Positions 41,617-49,813 of a stretch of DNA of 49,813 bases are shown in pieces (position 1 is the first letter of the stretch; each line of letters opens with the position of its first letter). A program made the position numbers and the translations under genes. The notes below the pieces were generated by a model. That model was given only the letters and a program-made list of their open reading frames with translations. It was not told the DNA's origin and searched no databases. The DNA is from JANRIC01 sp033765345 (lineage in GTDB: Bacteria; Bacteroidota; Bacteroidia; Cytophagales; Microscillaceae), in contig JANRIC010000080.1 of NCBI GenBank assembly GCA_033765345.1, positions 1 to 49,813 on the forward strand, written 5' to 3'.

Positions 41617-42807
41617 TTATTGCAATACGCCTAAGGCGCTCCCTACCTCGGTAAAGGCCTGGATGGCTTTATCCAAATGTTCTTTTTCGTGAATAGCCGA
41701 AAGCTGAACACGAATACGAGCCTGCCCTTGAGGCACTACGGGATAATAAAATCCAATGACATAAATGCCTTTTTCAAGTAATTTGTCTGCCATTTGTTGC
41801 GCCAAGGGAGCCTCATAAAGCATAATAGGCACAATGGGGTGGTCGCCGGGCTTGATGTCAAACCCTGCTTTGGTCATTTTCTCCCTGAAGTATTGGGTAT
41901 TAAATTCCAGTTTGTCGCGAAGCTCCGTAGTTTCTGAAAGTAAGTCCAGTACGGCAATAGAAGCCCCAACAATCGTCGGAGCCAGGGTATTGGAAAAGAG
42001 ATAAGGTCTGGATCTTTGACGAAGCAACTCAATAATTTCTTTGCGCCCGGAGGTAAATCCGCCGGAAGCTCCTCCCAGGGCTTTGCCCAAAGTACCCGTG
42101 ATAATATCAATTTTGCCCATTACACCTCTATATTCGTGCGTTCCTCGTCCGGTTTTGCCCATAAACCCACTGGCGTGGCACTCGTCAATCATGACCAGGG
42201 CGCGGTATTGATCTGCTAGATCACAAATTTTATCCAATTGTGCGATGGTGCCATCCATAGAAAATACGCCGTCTGTGACAATCATTCGGTGGCGAAGATG
42301 TTGGGTTTCTTTGAGTCTTTCTTCCAAGTCGGCCATATCGTTGTGGAGGTAGCGATAGCGTTGTGCCTTGCAAAGTCTGACTCCATCAATGATCGAGGCG
42401 TGATTGAGGGCATCCGAAATAATGGCATCTTCGGCATTGAGTAGCGGCTCGAACACACCGCCATTGGCATCAAAAGCGGCTGCATAAAGGATGGTGTCCT
42501 CTGTACCCAGGAACTCGGCAATTTTGTGCTCGAGGGTCTTGTGGATGTCCTGCGTACCACAGATAAATCGTACAGAAGCCATTCCGAAGCCGTGTGAGTG
42601 CAGGCTTTGTTGAGCTGCCTCAATCACACGGGGGTGCTGCGCCAGTCCGAGATAGTTATTGGCACAAAAATTAATTACCTCTCCACCTTCCAGTGTATGA
42701 ATTACAGCACTTTGGGGGCTTGTAATAATGCGTTCGGATTTGAAGAGTCCGGCTTCTTTGATTTCTGAAAGTTCTTTTTCTAAAACAGGTTTTAAAGTAT
42801 CGTACAT
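41617..42807 (-). CDS. kbl: Glycine C-acetyltransferase (2-amino-3-ketobutyrate CoA ligase)
   Basis: This 396-aa PLP enzyme of the alpha-oxoamine synthase family cleaves 2-amino-3-oxobutyrate with CoA to glycine and acetyl-CoA in threonine degradation. Recognised blocks are INFCANNYLGLAQHPRVIEAA, GMASVRFICGTQDIHKTLE, DECHASGFMGKTGRGTHE, and the PLP lysine in GTLGKALGGASGG. The N-terminus (LKPVLEKELSEIKEAGLFKSERII) favours Kbl over BioF or serine palmitoyltransferase. No tdh gene is adjacent. The gene is bracketed by two direct-repeat copies and lies just inside MITE copy A. Confidence 0.95.
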   Translation of the reverse strand: MYDTLKPVLEKELSEIKEAGLFKSERIITSPQSAVIHTLEGGEVINFCANNYLGLAQHPRVIEAAQQSLHSHGFGMASVRFICGTQDIHKTLEHKIAEFLGTEDTILYAAAFDANGGVFEPLLNAEDAIISDALNHASIIDGVRLCKAQRYRYLHNDMADLEERLKETQHLRHRMIVTDGVFSMDGTIAQLDKICDLADQYRALVMIDECHASGFMGKTGRGTHEYRGVMGKIDIITGTLGKALGGASGGFTSGRKEIIELLRQRSRPYLFSNTLAPTIVGASIAVLDLLSETTELRDKLEFNTQYFREKMTKAGFDIKPGDHPIVPIMLYEAPLAQQMADKLLEKGIYVIGFYYPVVPQGQARIRVQLSAIHEKEHLDKAIQAFTEVGSALGVLQ

Positions 42808-42961
42808 GACCTTGCTATTTTTTTTGTTTTAGGAATATATGTAAAATTAGAAGATTCAGGAGAAAAACAGGAGAGCTTTGGGGAATATTTGTTGGGAAGC
42901 ACACTACATCATTGAAAACCTTGAGAAAAACTAACCAAATGTGTCACATAAGTTTTTTTGA

Positions 42962-43046
42962 TAGTGTGTAACAAGTAATGCTGTTCGTTCAAAACAGTGG
43001 GCTGTGTCATCACCTAGAGTATATACACAAAAGCCCACGGCGACTT
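42962..43046. repeat. Direct-repeat copy 2, upstream of kbl
   Basis: The first 45 bp match 41384-41428. The second half of the palindrome (AGCCCACGGCGACTT, 43032-43046) is also shared with copy 1, but 26 bp with a different sequence replace the 8-bp middle, so this copy lacks the perfect hairpin. Confidence 0.75.
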
Positions 43047-43086
43047 GTTATTTGAGCATTACATCTTTAATACTACCAATGATATA

Positions 43087-44028
43087 TCAAAGTTTGAGTG
43101 TACTAAAAAGTTTATTTTTTTCTTTTTCATCTTCTACTAATTTTTCCAACATAAAAAAGCTGTTGATGGCATCTTTATTTAGCTCAATATCTTGATGGGC
43201 TCTGGCGGAGAACGCTATCTCTTGCATAATCAGGATAGTGGCTGCGCTAGGGTTTTCTTCTTTTACTCGTTTAAGGCTTTTAATGGCTGCCCCTACCCTT
43301 TCCAAGACTGCTGCTGTATCGATGCCTCCTTTTACTTCTATTGCGACCTGAATAAGATTATTTTTTAACACAGAAATATCCGGCTCTGATGAAAAAGTTA
43401 TTAATCTTCCATCATTGAGGACAATAGAATATTTTTTAATTTCTTGAGCAAGGTTATTAACTTTGATATATTTCTCCAACATTCCTCTTACAAGTATTTC
43501 AGCTTGTTCACCTTTAGCATTCTGCCAAGAACCCTGTGCTTGAGAGCCTGCTGCCATTCCACGCCAAATATCAAATTCCCTAACGTTAATTTTTTCATCC
43601 CCTTCTATCAAATGACTAATTATTTGATTAATATGATATGCCAAAAAAGTTGCTTTTTCATTATCAGGTTGTTTTGCACCTATTTCAAAGCTTATAACAG
43701 CGTTTCCGACTTGATTCATTGACTTTTGGGAGACCATGGCTAACATGCGATAATAGGCAGTTGAGCCTGTTACTTTTTGTAAAATTTCAGGATGAGCAAA
43801 AATAATGACAGGTTTTATTCCGTTATGTATTATTTTATTCCAGGCTTCTTCACTTATTCCCAAAGTAGACCTATCCCAAGCCAATTTTTCACCTTTAATT
43901 TTTTCAATGTGTTCAGCAGTTTCAATCAGCTTCCATTCGTGTAGCTTTTGATGAAAAAATTCACTTTTAGCCAATTGATCTATGTACCAAGCTTTGTAAT
44001 TGCTCTCTTTTTTTATTTTTTTCTCCAT
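43087..44028 (-). CDS. Type II restriction endonuclease, XcyI-like
   Basis: This 313-aa protein follows a DNA methyltransferase gene with a 16-nt overlap. It has a nuclease pattern: SEPDISVLKNNLIQVAIEVKGGID fits PD...(D/E)xK with Asp in EPDIS and Glu-Lys in EVKGG. The N-terminal block WDRSTLGISEEAWNKIIHNGIKPVIIFAHPEIL resembles the XcyI family, whose founder cuts C^CCGGG. That identification comes from recall of the motif. The C-terminus is helical. No signal or membrane segment. The recognition sequence is thus inferred, and other type II enzymes remain possible. Confidence 0.7.
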   Translation of the reverse strand: MEKKIKKESNYKAWYIDQLAKSEFFHQKLHEWKLIETAEHIEKIKGEKLAWDRSTLGISEEAWNKIIHNGIKPVIIFAHPEILQKVTGSTAYYRMLAMVSQKSMNQVGNAVISFEIGAKQPDNEKATFLAYHINQIISHLIEGDEKINVREFDIWRGMAAGSQAQGSWQNAKGEQAEILVRGMLEKYIKVNNLAQEIKKYSIVLNDGRLITFSSEPDISVLKNNLIQVAIEVKGGIDTAAVLERVGAAIKSLKRVKEENPSAATILIMQEIAFSARAHQDIELNKDAINSFFMLEKLVEDEKEKNKLFSTLKL

Positions 44029-45374
44029 ATCGTTATACTTTCCCTAACAGGAAACCTACCGTATTTTCCCATTTGTTGTGAGCTATTGCCTTTATAGCGT
44101 GCCACAATAATTTTTTCAACTTCAAATCCTTCTTGTTCTGCTAGGTCAGACAAGATCAAGTCAACAGGGACATGTTCGCCTTCAAAGCGAACATTATCAA
44201 CTACCATAGCCACAACTGCATTTTTAGCACATACACGATACCATTCTTTAATTACTTTTTGCATATCTATAAAATAAGCAATCAGCATTGCAGGAATACG
44301 GTTGTTGTTTAATTTCTTAATTTGATTTTTAATTTCCAAATTTTCTAACACCTCAGTAAGTGCTTCATGAACAGAAGTATCATCTGTTTCAGATTTCACT
44401 TCTATGTGAGAGCGTAGAATGCCAAATCTTAACTTTTTGAGTTCTTCAAAATTTTCAATAAAATTAAAGCAAAGTTCTAAAGAATAACTTCGTGTGTAAT
44501 CATACCTATTAGCATAAGGGGGGGAAGTTAGAATAAAAGTGGGCTCTTTTTTAAAAGGAATATCACTCAAATCTCTTGTATCGCCCTGATAAACAGAAGG
44601 AAGCACAAAATTTTTATTCCAATCAAAATTTCGTAGTGTAATAATATCTTGTTCGACTTCTTTTATTTTTTTGTCTAAAAGCTCCGTTGGGTTAGATACT
44701 TCTTTGGAAGGAAGATACCGCAAGAATTGTCCATCTTTTGAAGTGAAGCTGCAAGGCTCTATAATAGACAAATACAAAAGGTTGATTATTTCCTGGCATG
44801 GGCTTTCTAGGTCACAAATAACTGTTTTCCATTTTTTAAGCTCTTTTAAATTTTCTTGCGGAAAAGCGATTTTCATGATTCGCACATCTTCTGCAACATT
44901 TGCTTCTACAGCATCTTGCATTCGTTCTTTAGCTTTTTTGTAACAGTTAGTTAATTGGTTGGGCTGTATATCTAGTAATTTCGGTAGAGTTTGAGAAATA
45001 AAAACCCCTGTAGGTAGTTTATCTGTCCCTATAGATTGAATACTACTAATACAAGATGTAAAAAGGGTTGTACCCATACCACAAAAAGGGTCAAAGACAT
45101 AATCTTTTTGGGTAATATTATACTCTTTTAAAAAATCTTTTACAAACTGATATGAAAAAGCCTCCTTGTAACGGTACAATCTTAAAATAGGTAAATTTTT
45201 ATTTCCCTGATAAGATACTAGGCTACCTATTTTTAAATTTTCCTCCAATCTATTAGCATACTTTTCTTCTAAATGATTTCTTAGCTTTTCATTTTCCAAC
45301 GCTACAACATCATGTCCATCTTTTGTTTCTGAGATTATAGTTCCGCTGAAAATATCCAATTGTATTTCTTTCAT
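44013..45374 (-). CDS. Type II DNA methyltransferase (probably N4-cytosine)
   Basis: This 453-aa protein has the SAM-binding motif VFDPFCGMGTTLF (about residue 90) followed at about residue 290 by the catalytic TSPPYANRYDYTRSY. S-P-P-Y is characteristic of N4-cytosine enzymes, with D-P-P-Y being more usual for adenine. The start MKEIQLDIFSG (45374) is chosen because upstream codons read as non-coding. An internal block (EKMKIAF-like IMKIAFPQENLKELKKW) is unassigned. It protects the host from the endonuclease encoded just downstream. No controller (C) gene lies between or upstream, so the overlap and gene order (methyltransferase first) may set the timing. Confidence 0.88.
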   Translation of the reverse strand: MKEIQLDIFSGTIISETKDGHDVVALENEKLRNHLEEKYANRLEENLKIGSLVSYQGNKNLPILRLYRYKEAFSYQFVKDFLKEYNITQKDYVFDPFCGMGTTLFTSCISSIQSIGTDKLPTGVFISQTLPKLLDIQPNQLTNCYKKAKERMQDAVEANVAEDVRIMKIAFPQENLKELKKWKTVICDLESPCQEIINLLYLSIIEPCSFTSKDGQFLRYLPSKEVSNPTELLDKKIKEVEQDIITLRNFDWNKNFVLPSVYQGDTRDLSDIPFKKEPTFILTSPPYANRYDYTRSYSLELCFNFIENFEELKKLRFGILRSHIEVKSETDDTSVHEALTEVLENLEIKNQIKKLNNNRIPAMLIAYFIDMQKVIKEWYRVCAKNAVVAMVVDNVRFEGEHVPVDLILSDLAEQEGFEVEKIIVARYKGNSSQQMGKYGRFPVRESITIWRKK

Positions 45375-45496
45375 AAAATATATTTTTCTACAAATATACG
45401 AATTTGACGGGTTTTTAAACAACCTTAATTTGTTGTATACAGAAGTTTTTAGCATTTTGCTTAGAATACCAATAAAAATAGCAACTTCTCATGAAA

Positions 45497-46846
45497 TCAC
45501 CTCCCAACCAAATAATACCTTGTTGCAATCTTGTCGGTAAGTTCTTGTGCTAGTTTTTCTAAGTCAATACCAAGTTGATTTTTATTGACTTCCAGCACAC
45601 GCCTGACCGATTCGGCGGGTAGTTTTTTGGCACCCCAGTAGGCACCCAGAATGGCTCCGGTGACAGCCGCCGCGGTGTCATTATCTCTGCCATAATTGAT
45701 TACAAAAGCAAGGGTTTTTTCGTAGTCAAAATCAGCAAATAACAAGGCAGCCAGATTGATCATATAAATTTCGGCTGCGTGAAAGGGGGCATCCTGTTGT
45801 GCTTTGTCCAGAAATTGATAGACTCTTTGCATCCTGAGCCAGGTAAGGGTATCCACAGGAAGGGGATTGGGGAGGTTTTGCAGCTCTTCGGCAGCGTATT
45901 GTTCTTTTCTGAGTTTTTTGGTCTCATAAATAAACGACTGGGTGCGTGTAAAAATATAAAAACTCGCCCGCCCCACAAGTCGGCTTTTAAAATAATGCTG
46001 TGGGTCTACGGTTCGGATTAGGCCTAGGACAGAAGCCGGAGTAGCGGCGGTATCCATCGCCGCCGATACCATCGCCGCCGTAATGGCCGAAATATCACGG
46101 GCATAACCTAGATCAAAAAAACTGAGTTTGTAGGCTTCCTGATACGCTCTTGTAGGATGAGTCGGATAATAAGCACCAATCATAGGACTGTAAAGCAGCC
46201 CTGCGCACACCATTTCACCTCCATAAAAATGACTTAAAGCGTCGTTGTATTCCTGAAGGTCATTTTTCAAAAAAGGTTTGGCTACCATAGCCCATTCTTG
46301 CACCCAGGCCATTTGTCGGGCGCGAATCTCGAAAGGTTCAGGCTGGAAGCTTTCTGTGTTTTTGAGCGAATCTATGCTTTTTTCATAATAATTCAGGATT
46401 TTTTCGGCCCATCCTCGAGGCTCAAGGGTACTTTGATGCCCTTTTTTATTGGTTTTTTGGGCGATTAAATATTCCAATACCAGTTTTTTCCAACGGGTGT
46501 CATCAGTAGTCCCTCCTGCGGGCAGGTTATAAGCCCAGGTACCTTCAGGGGAGGGCTCACGGACCATCGTATCCAGGTCTTGTACATAACCGTATTGGAT
46601 GGTAATATCTCTGCGCCCCCACATTTCGGTAGGTGCGCCCATAGCATCGCCGATTGCCGAACCAAGCAACATCCCAAGCACTTTGTCATAAAGTATGGCT
46701 TTGGTCATATATAAAGTATCTGCTTGTGTGCCTGGTGCTTGAGCTTTAGACAGTTCGGAAGTGGGTTTGGATTCCTGACAAGCCCATAAAAATCCCCCAA
46801 AAAACATCAGTATATAAAGCCTGGATAGATAATTCTTGTATGTCAT
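45497..46846 (-). CDS. Lipoprotein ADP-ribosylglycohydrolase family protein
   Basis: This 449-aa protein begins with a signal and lipobox (YILMFFGGFLWAC, then QESKPTS). The ADP-ribosylglycohydrolase fold follows, with LGMLLGSAIGDAMGAPTEMW, the first metal motif GGTTDDTRW and the second NYGRDNDTAAAVTGAILGAYWGAKKLP. These are the two Mg/Mn-binding aspartate clusters, both intact. The enzyme family removes ADP-ribose from proteins (DraG, ARH) or related substrates. Export to the envelope means an extracytoplasmic substrate. The adjacent phosphotransferase-fold gene on the same strand is 107 bp away. No ADP-ribosyltransferase is seen in the window. Confidence 0.9.
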   Translation of the reverse strand: MTYKNYLSRLYILMFFGGFLWACQESKPTSELSKAQAPGTQADTLYMTKAILYDKVLGMLLGSAIGDAMGAPTEMWGRRDITIQYGYVQDLDTMVREPSPEGTWAYNLPAGGTTDDTRWKKLVLEYLIAQKTNKKGHQSTLEPRGWAEKILNYYEKSIDSLKNTESFQPEPFEIRARQMAWVQEWAMVAKPFLKNDLQEYNDALSHFYGGEMVCAGLLYSPMIGAYYPTHPTRAYQEAYKLSFFDLGYARDISAITAAMVSAAMDTAATPASVLGLIRTVDPQHYFKSRLVGRASFYIFTRTQSFIYETKKLRKEQYAAEELQNLPNPLPVDTLTWLRMQRVYQFLDKAQQDAPFHAAEIYMINLAALLFADFDYEKTLAFVINYGRDNDTAAAVTGAILGAYWGAKKLPAESVRRVLEVNKNQLGIDLEKLAQELTDKIATRYYLVGR

Positions 46847-46953
46847 TTTCTAATTGAATGTCAATATTATAAATGAGGATAAAATGATTATAAAACACGC
46901 CCTATCAAAATATTATATCTATGGACAATGAATCATAAACAATAAGCCAAACG

Positions 46954-47988
46954 CTAGTAGTTTTCAATATATGTTTTGGCTTCGTCCATCAAAGCCATTT
47001 TTTCTTGCAGATGGAGGCTTAGGGGTAGTTGTGCCAGCCCGACCAAACGGCGTAATAATTCTATCCCAATAAAAGCTCTAAACAAATTATCCTCGAAGCC
47101 CGCAGGTTTTTGATAAAGTCTGAGGCAATGTTGAATGGTATCTTCTTCTTGCTGTGACATTTTGAAGTGAGCAACCATCACTCCTAGCTCAAACTCAGCC
47201 CGGCCAAAATAAGCAAACTCTGGGTCAATAATTTTCAGCCCACTTTCAACCTTGAGCCAGCTACCCGGATAATAATCTCCCTGAATTAGCGTCTGATGGG
47301 TGGCCAAATAAATTTCTCCTAATTCTATGATTTTATTTTTCAGTGTCTTGTTCTTTTTAAAGGGCAGGGCAGCAGTCTGTAATCCTGGCTGGACAGTATC
47401 CAAATCAAAGCCGTTTTCTTCTAAAAAAGGAAAGATAAAAATGTGCTCATGGTTGAGTTTTTTCATATTCGGATGCCCTACTTTTCGAATCGTCTCTGGT
47501 TTGGCATCCAAAGCGTGCAACTGAGAAAGAAAACCTGTCAAGGCCTCCAATTCGGCAGAAGTGAGATTTTCACCTTTTTGATACAGTTTGGTAAAGTCTG
47601 CCCCTTCTCCCAGGTCTTCCAGGGCAAGTATATATTGCTGTGGGTCATAACCGATTAATTGTGGGGTATGTCTTTTCAAAAAATCATCCTGTGCTATCAG
47701 GGCATAGAAATTAAACTCTGTTCCGGCACGATCAATCGGAGCTGCCACTTGAGGGTATTTTTGTACCCAGGGGCGGGCTTGCTTTAGGATAAAACGACGT
47801 GTATCACTAATCACCCGAACTACAAAGTTCATATTTCCTTCGCCAGGTTTCTCAAGTTTTATAATTTCCTCAGTTTTGCCAATCCACAGTTTCCGGCGCA
47901 GATAATCCAGAAGAGCGGGATTAATTTCGTTTTCCAGGTAAATAACTCCCGGATGCAGTTGATGAAATTTTTCTTTGTAATCAGTCAT
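46954..47988 (-). CDS. APH-fold kinase, MtnK-like
   Basis: This 344-aa cytoplasmic kinase has the aminoglycoside-phosphotransferase/choline-kinase fold. Near the N-terminus are EKPGEGNMNFVVRV (Gly-rich loop) and RFILKQARPWVQKYP (ATP-binding lysine). The catalytic loop is LIQGDYYPGSW and the metal aspartate is in KIIDPEFAYFGRAEFELG. The arrangement ILKQARPWV...DRAGTEFNFY resembles S-methyl-5-thioribose kinase (MtnK). No other methionine-salvage gene (mtnA) is nearby, so the substrate is uncertain. The start at MTDYKEKFHQ (47988) is preferred over an ATG 19 codons upstream, whose leader is hydrophobic and cysteine-rich without family support. Confidence 0.8.
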   Translation of the reverse strand: MTDYKEKFHQLHPGVIYLENEINPALLDYLRRKLWIGKTEEIIKLEKPGEGNMNFVVRVISDTRRFILKQARPWVQKYPQVAAPIDRAGTEFNFYALIAQDDFLKRHTPQLIGYDPQQYILALEDLGEGADFTKLYQKGENLTSAELEALTGFLSQLHALDAKPETIRKVGHPNMKKLNHEHIFIFPFLEENGFDLDTVQPGLQTAALPFKKNKTLKNKIIELGEIYLATHQTLIQGDYYPGSWLKVESGLKIIDPEFAYFGRAEFELGVMVAHFKMSQQEEDTIQHCLRLYQKPAGFEDNLFRAFIGIELLRRLVGLAQLPLSLHLQEKMALMDEAKTYIENY

Positions 47989-48115
47989 AATTTGCAAAAA
48001 AAAACAATCCTTCTGAAAAAAAATGGTAAGCAGATGACAATTCATCGATTTTAAAGCAAATTAGGGCTAGTGTACAATGCCTTATTTTCGCCATGGGGTC
48101 ATTGGTGCATCGTAT

Positions 48116-48220
48116 TTATACTCAAACCGAAGTGGTTTTCCGAGATTTTAGCTTTTAAATCATTAATAATCAAGCTAATCAATCAAGAAAATCAGGCAAA
48201 TCACTTCAATCTGGGTATAA
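48116..48220 (-). repeat. 105-bp MITE, copy B (inverted relative to copy A)
   Basis: Identical to the reverse complement of 41455-41559 over all 105 bp. It lies in the 205-bp gap between the kinase gene and the M16 gene. The flanking bases differ from those of copy A, so the identical block marks the element ends precisely. Confidence 0.85.
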
Positions 48221-48250
48221 TATGCTTGTATGCTTCCAATCATTACATAC

Positions 48251-49531
48251 TCACCCTCCAACTACGACAGTCAACATTTCTTCGGTGAGTAGATATTTTC
48301 GGGCTGTATCTCGAATTTCTTCAGGGCTGATGCTTTGAACAGCTTTTATGTATTGATCATAAAAACTATAATCCAGGTTATTAAAATAAATGGATTTGAA
48401 GATATCAGCCAAATCAAAAGGGGTACTTAGAGACCCCGCAAAAGAACCCAGGATGTAGTTTTGGACGGTTTCTAGCTCCTTTAGGTCTACTAGTTCTTCT
48501 CTGAGTCTGTGGGCTTCTTTGTGGATTTCCTCAAGCGTATTTTGGGTGAATTCTTTTTTGACATCCGTACCTACTACCCAATAACCTTCTCTATTGAATA
48601 CCACGATATTGGAGTAGATCCCATAAGTATATCCTTTTTCTTCACGAATATTTTTCATAAGTCGGGAGCCGAAAAAACCACCGAAGATTTCATTGGTGAT
48701 CATCATTTTGAAATAATCAGGATGCGCCTTGGTAAATAATGCACTGCCTAGGCGAATGGAGGATTGCAAACTTCCCTCTTTTTGTACTTCGTGCAATCCC
48801 GTTTTGTGCCATGGAGAATGTGTTTGATCCGGTCTTTTGCTGATGGCGGTTTCGTCAAATTTTAAGGCGGAGAAATATCTCTCTACCAGTTTGACCACGG
48901 TATCTTCTACCTTACCCACCAAAAGCAGATCAAAACGTTGCCTCAGAAAACATCTTTGGAAAAAATCTATCAAATCCTGACGATCGAGCTTTTCAATGTC
49001 TTTTTTGCGAAGATTTCTGCCATAAGGGTGCTCGATGCCAAAGAGCAACTCCCGGAATTTGCTTGAAGCGATATAATTATTTTTTTCCTGGTTGACGCGC
49101 AGGTTTTGTAAGGTAATATTCTTGAGATTGTCCAGTTCCTTATCCGGGAAACTGGGTATACTGATCAATTCTATCAATACAGGTAAAAGGCTCTCCAAGT
49201 GTTTGGAGAGGGTATACAAGCTGATACTGACCCGATCTACACCATGGTTAAAATCAATAAATGCCCCAAATTGATCAATAAAGCTATTGATTTCCTTAGA
49301 ACTTTTTTGCCTGGTTCCTTCGCCAAGCATTTTGATAGTAAAATAAGAAGTGCAGTGTTTGATTTCATAATAATTCCCTGCCGGAAAAATCATCTCGATT
49401 CTCAACAGGGCTTGTTCCCCGGCATTGAGTACGTGTAAAGGAAGTCCATTATCCAAATAATGCGTCTGCACTTGGAGAATGTCAATTTTATCAATGACTT
49501 GATAAGGGGGGGGTAGTGTTCTATCCAGCAT
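48251..49531 (-). CDS. M16 peptidase homologue lacking the zinc motif
   Basis: This 426-aa protein belongs to the insulinase/M16 family. The N-terminal region where active members carry HxxEH reads TSYFTIKMLGEGTRQKSSKE, with no histidine pair, so it is not catalytic. The C-terminal substrate-binding motif is intact (FGGFFGSRLMKNIREEKGYTYGI, the R/Y pair). Such proteins form a heterodimer with an active M16 subunit encoded beside them in Bacteroidota. No partner is in the window; 282 bp upstream to the window end contain none. No signal peptide is visible, so it would be cytoplasmic unless the partner anchors it. Confidence 0.88.
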   Translation of the reverse strand: MLDRTLPPPYQVIDKIDILQVQTHYLDNGLPLHVLNAGEQALLRIEMIFPAGNYYEIKHCTSYFTIKMLGEGTRQKSSKEINSFIDQFGAFIDFNHGVDRVSISLYTLSKHLESLLPVLIELISIPSFPDKELDNLKNITLQNLRVNQEKNNYIASSKFRELLFGIEHPYGRNLRKKDIEKLDRQDLIDFFQRCFLRQRFDLLLVGKVEDTVVKLVERYFSALKFDETAISKRPDQTHSPWHKTGLHEVQKEGSLQSSIRLGSALFTKAHPDYFKMMITNEIFGGFFGSRLMKNIREEKGYTYGIYSNIVVFNREGYWVVGTDVKKEFTQNTLEEIHKEAHRLREELVDLKELETVQNYILGSFAGSLSTPFDLADIFKSIYFNNLDYSFYDQYIKAVQSISPEEIRDTARKYLLTEEMLTVVVGG

Positions 49532-49761
49532 AGATCTAAGTATAGAGAATTAAGGGTATAATTATGCCATTTTGGGTTATAACTGAGCATAATTTATTGA
49601 CTATCAACGAAAAACAAAACTAAGTTTTTCTTTATGTATTGGAGATATTTTCAGGAAATTTAACTTTGTCTGCACCCTACCCGATAAAAAATAAAAGAGT
49701 AAAAAGTCTTCCAAAAAAATAGTAATTTTAAGGTTTCCAATCTTCAAAAATATACTATTAG

Positions 49762-49813
49762 ATGAAAGACTTTATGACTGCCAAGTTAGTGAAAATTCTA
49801 GGTAATTTATGCC
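49762..49813 (+). CDS. Possible start of a transposase gene, cut by the window end
   Basis: An open frame begins with ATG at 49762 (MKDFMTAKLVKILGNLC) and runs off the edge. The 17 codons are too few for a family call. The gene-free AT-rich region before it and its short basic start are compatible with an IS4-like transposase, but this is a guess. Confidence 0.25.
   Translation, partial: MKDFMTAKLVKILGNLC

Noticed and set aside
1..49813. tRNA or rRNA genes
   Set aside because: No T-arm/acceptor pairs or rRNA blocks were recognised on either strand by eye; a tRNAscan run would be decisive.

Overview
The window looks like a Bacteroidota chromosome, probably Cytophagia-like. The evidence is a type IX secretion C-terminal domain on a DUF5060 protein, DUF4270 and DUF6261 family proteins, large orphan FtsX-type permeases, a fused CcoN-CcoO oxidase subunit, a TAnnTTTG-type promoter, and several genes without an obvious Shine-Dalgarno. 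Most genes are housekeeping or respiratory. They are interrupted by accessory islands rich in short palindromic repeats.

Layout. 1-1397: a complete insertion sequence with 16-bp terminal inverted repeats and two frames joined by a likely -1 frameshift. It abuts the terminator of a tight three-gene minus-strand operon (1427-5133) encoding a DUF262 protein, a DUF3696-type AAA ATPase and an unrecognised 283-aa protein, which I read as a candidate anti-phage system. 5231-16378: marR, eno, a large secreted glycosidase-like protein, holB, dxs, scpA, a UPF0104-type membrane protein and a 36-aa lysine-rich protein. 16563-25958: a DUF4440 protein, two orphan ~800-aa FtsX/MacB-like permeases with the same three-half-site TGTAC operator upstream, and two repeat-associated nuclease-fold genes (AAA-ATPase/PD-(D/E)XK and Uma2).

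26074-34720 is a cbb3 oxidase locus. ccoI, a copper P-type ATPase, diverges from ccoNO-ccoQ-ccoP-ccoG-ccoH-safE across an intergenic region with an FNR-like box. 34920-36680 holds a decayed CHAT (caspase-like) gene, a small secreted protein and two adjacent MITE-like palindromes. 36682-41371: a DUF4270 lipoprotein, a six-Kelch lipoprotein and a LytS/LytTR two-component pair.

41384-48220: kbl bracketed by a 45-bp direct repeat, then an XcyI-like restriction-modification pair, a lipoprotein ADP-ribosylglycohydrolase and an aminoglycoside-phosphotransferase-fold kinase. All of this lies between two identical 105-bp copies of a MITE in opposite orientation. 48251-49531: an M16 peptidase homologue without the zinc motif. 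The right edge may be entering another insertion sequence.

The strongest candidates for new biology are the DUF262/DUF3696/unknown operon, the TGTAC-operator permease regulon, and the 105-bp MITE pair around the restriction-modification region. All family assignments come from reading motifs; no database search was possible.
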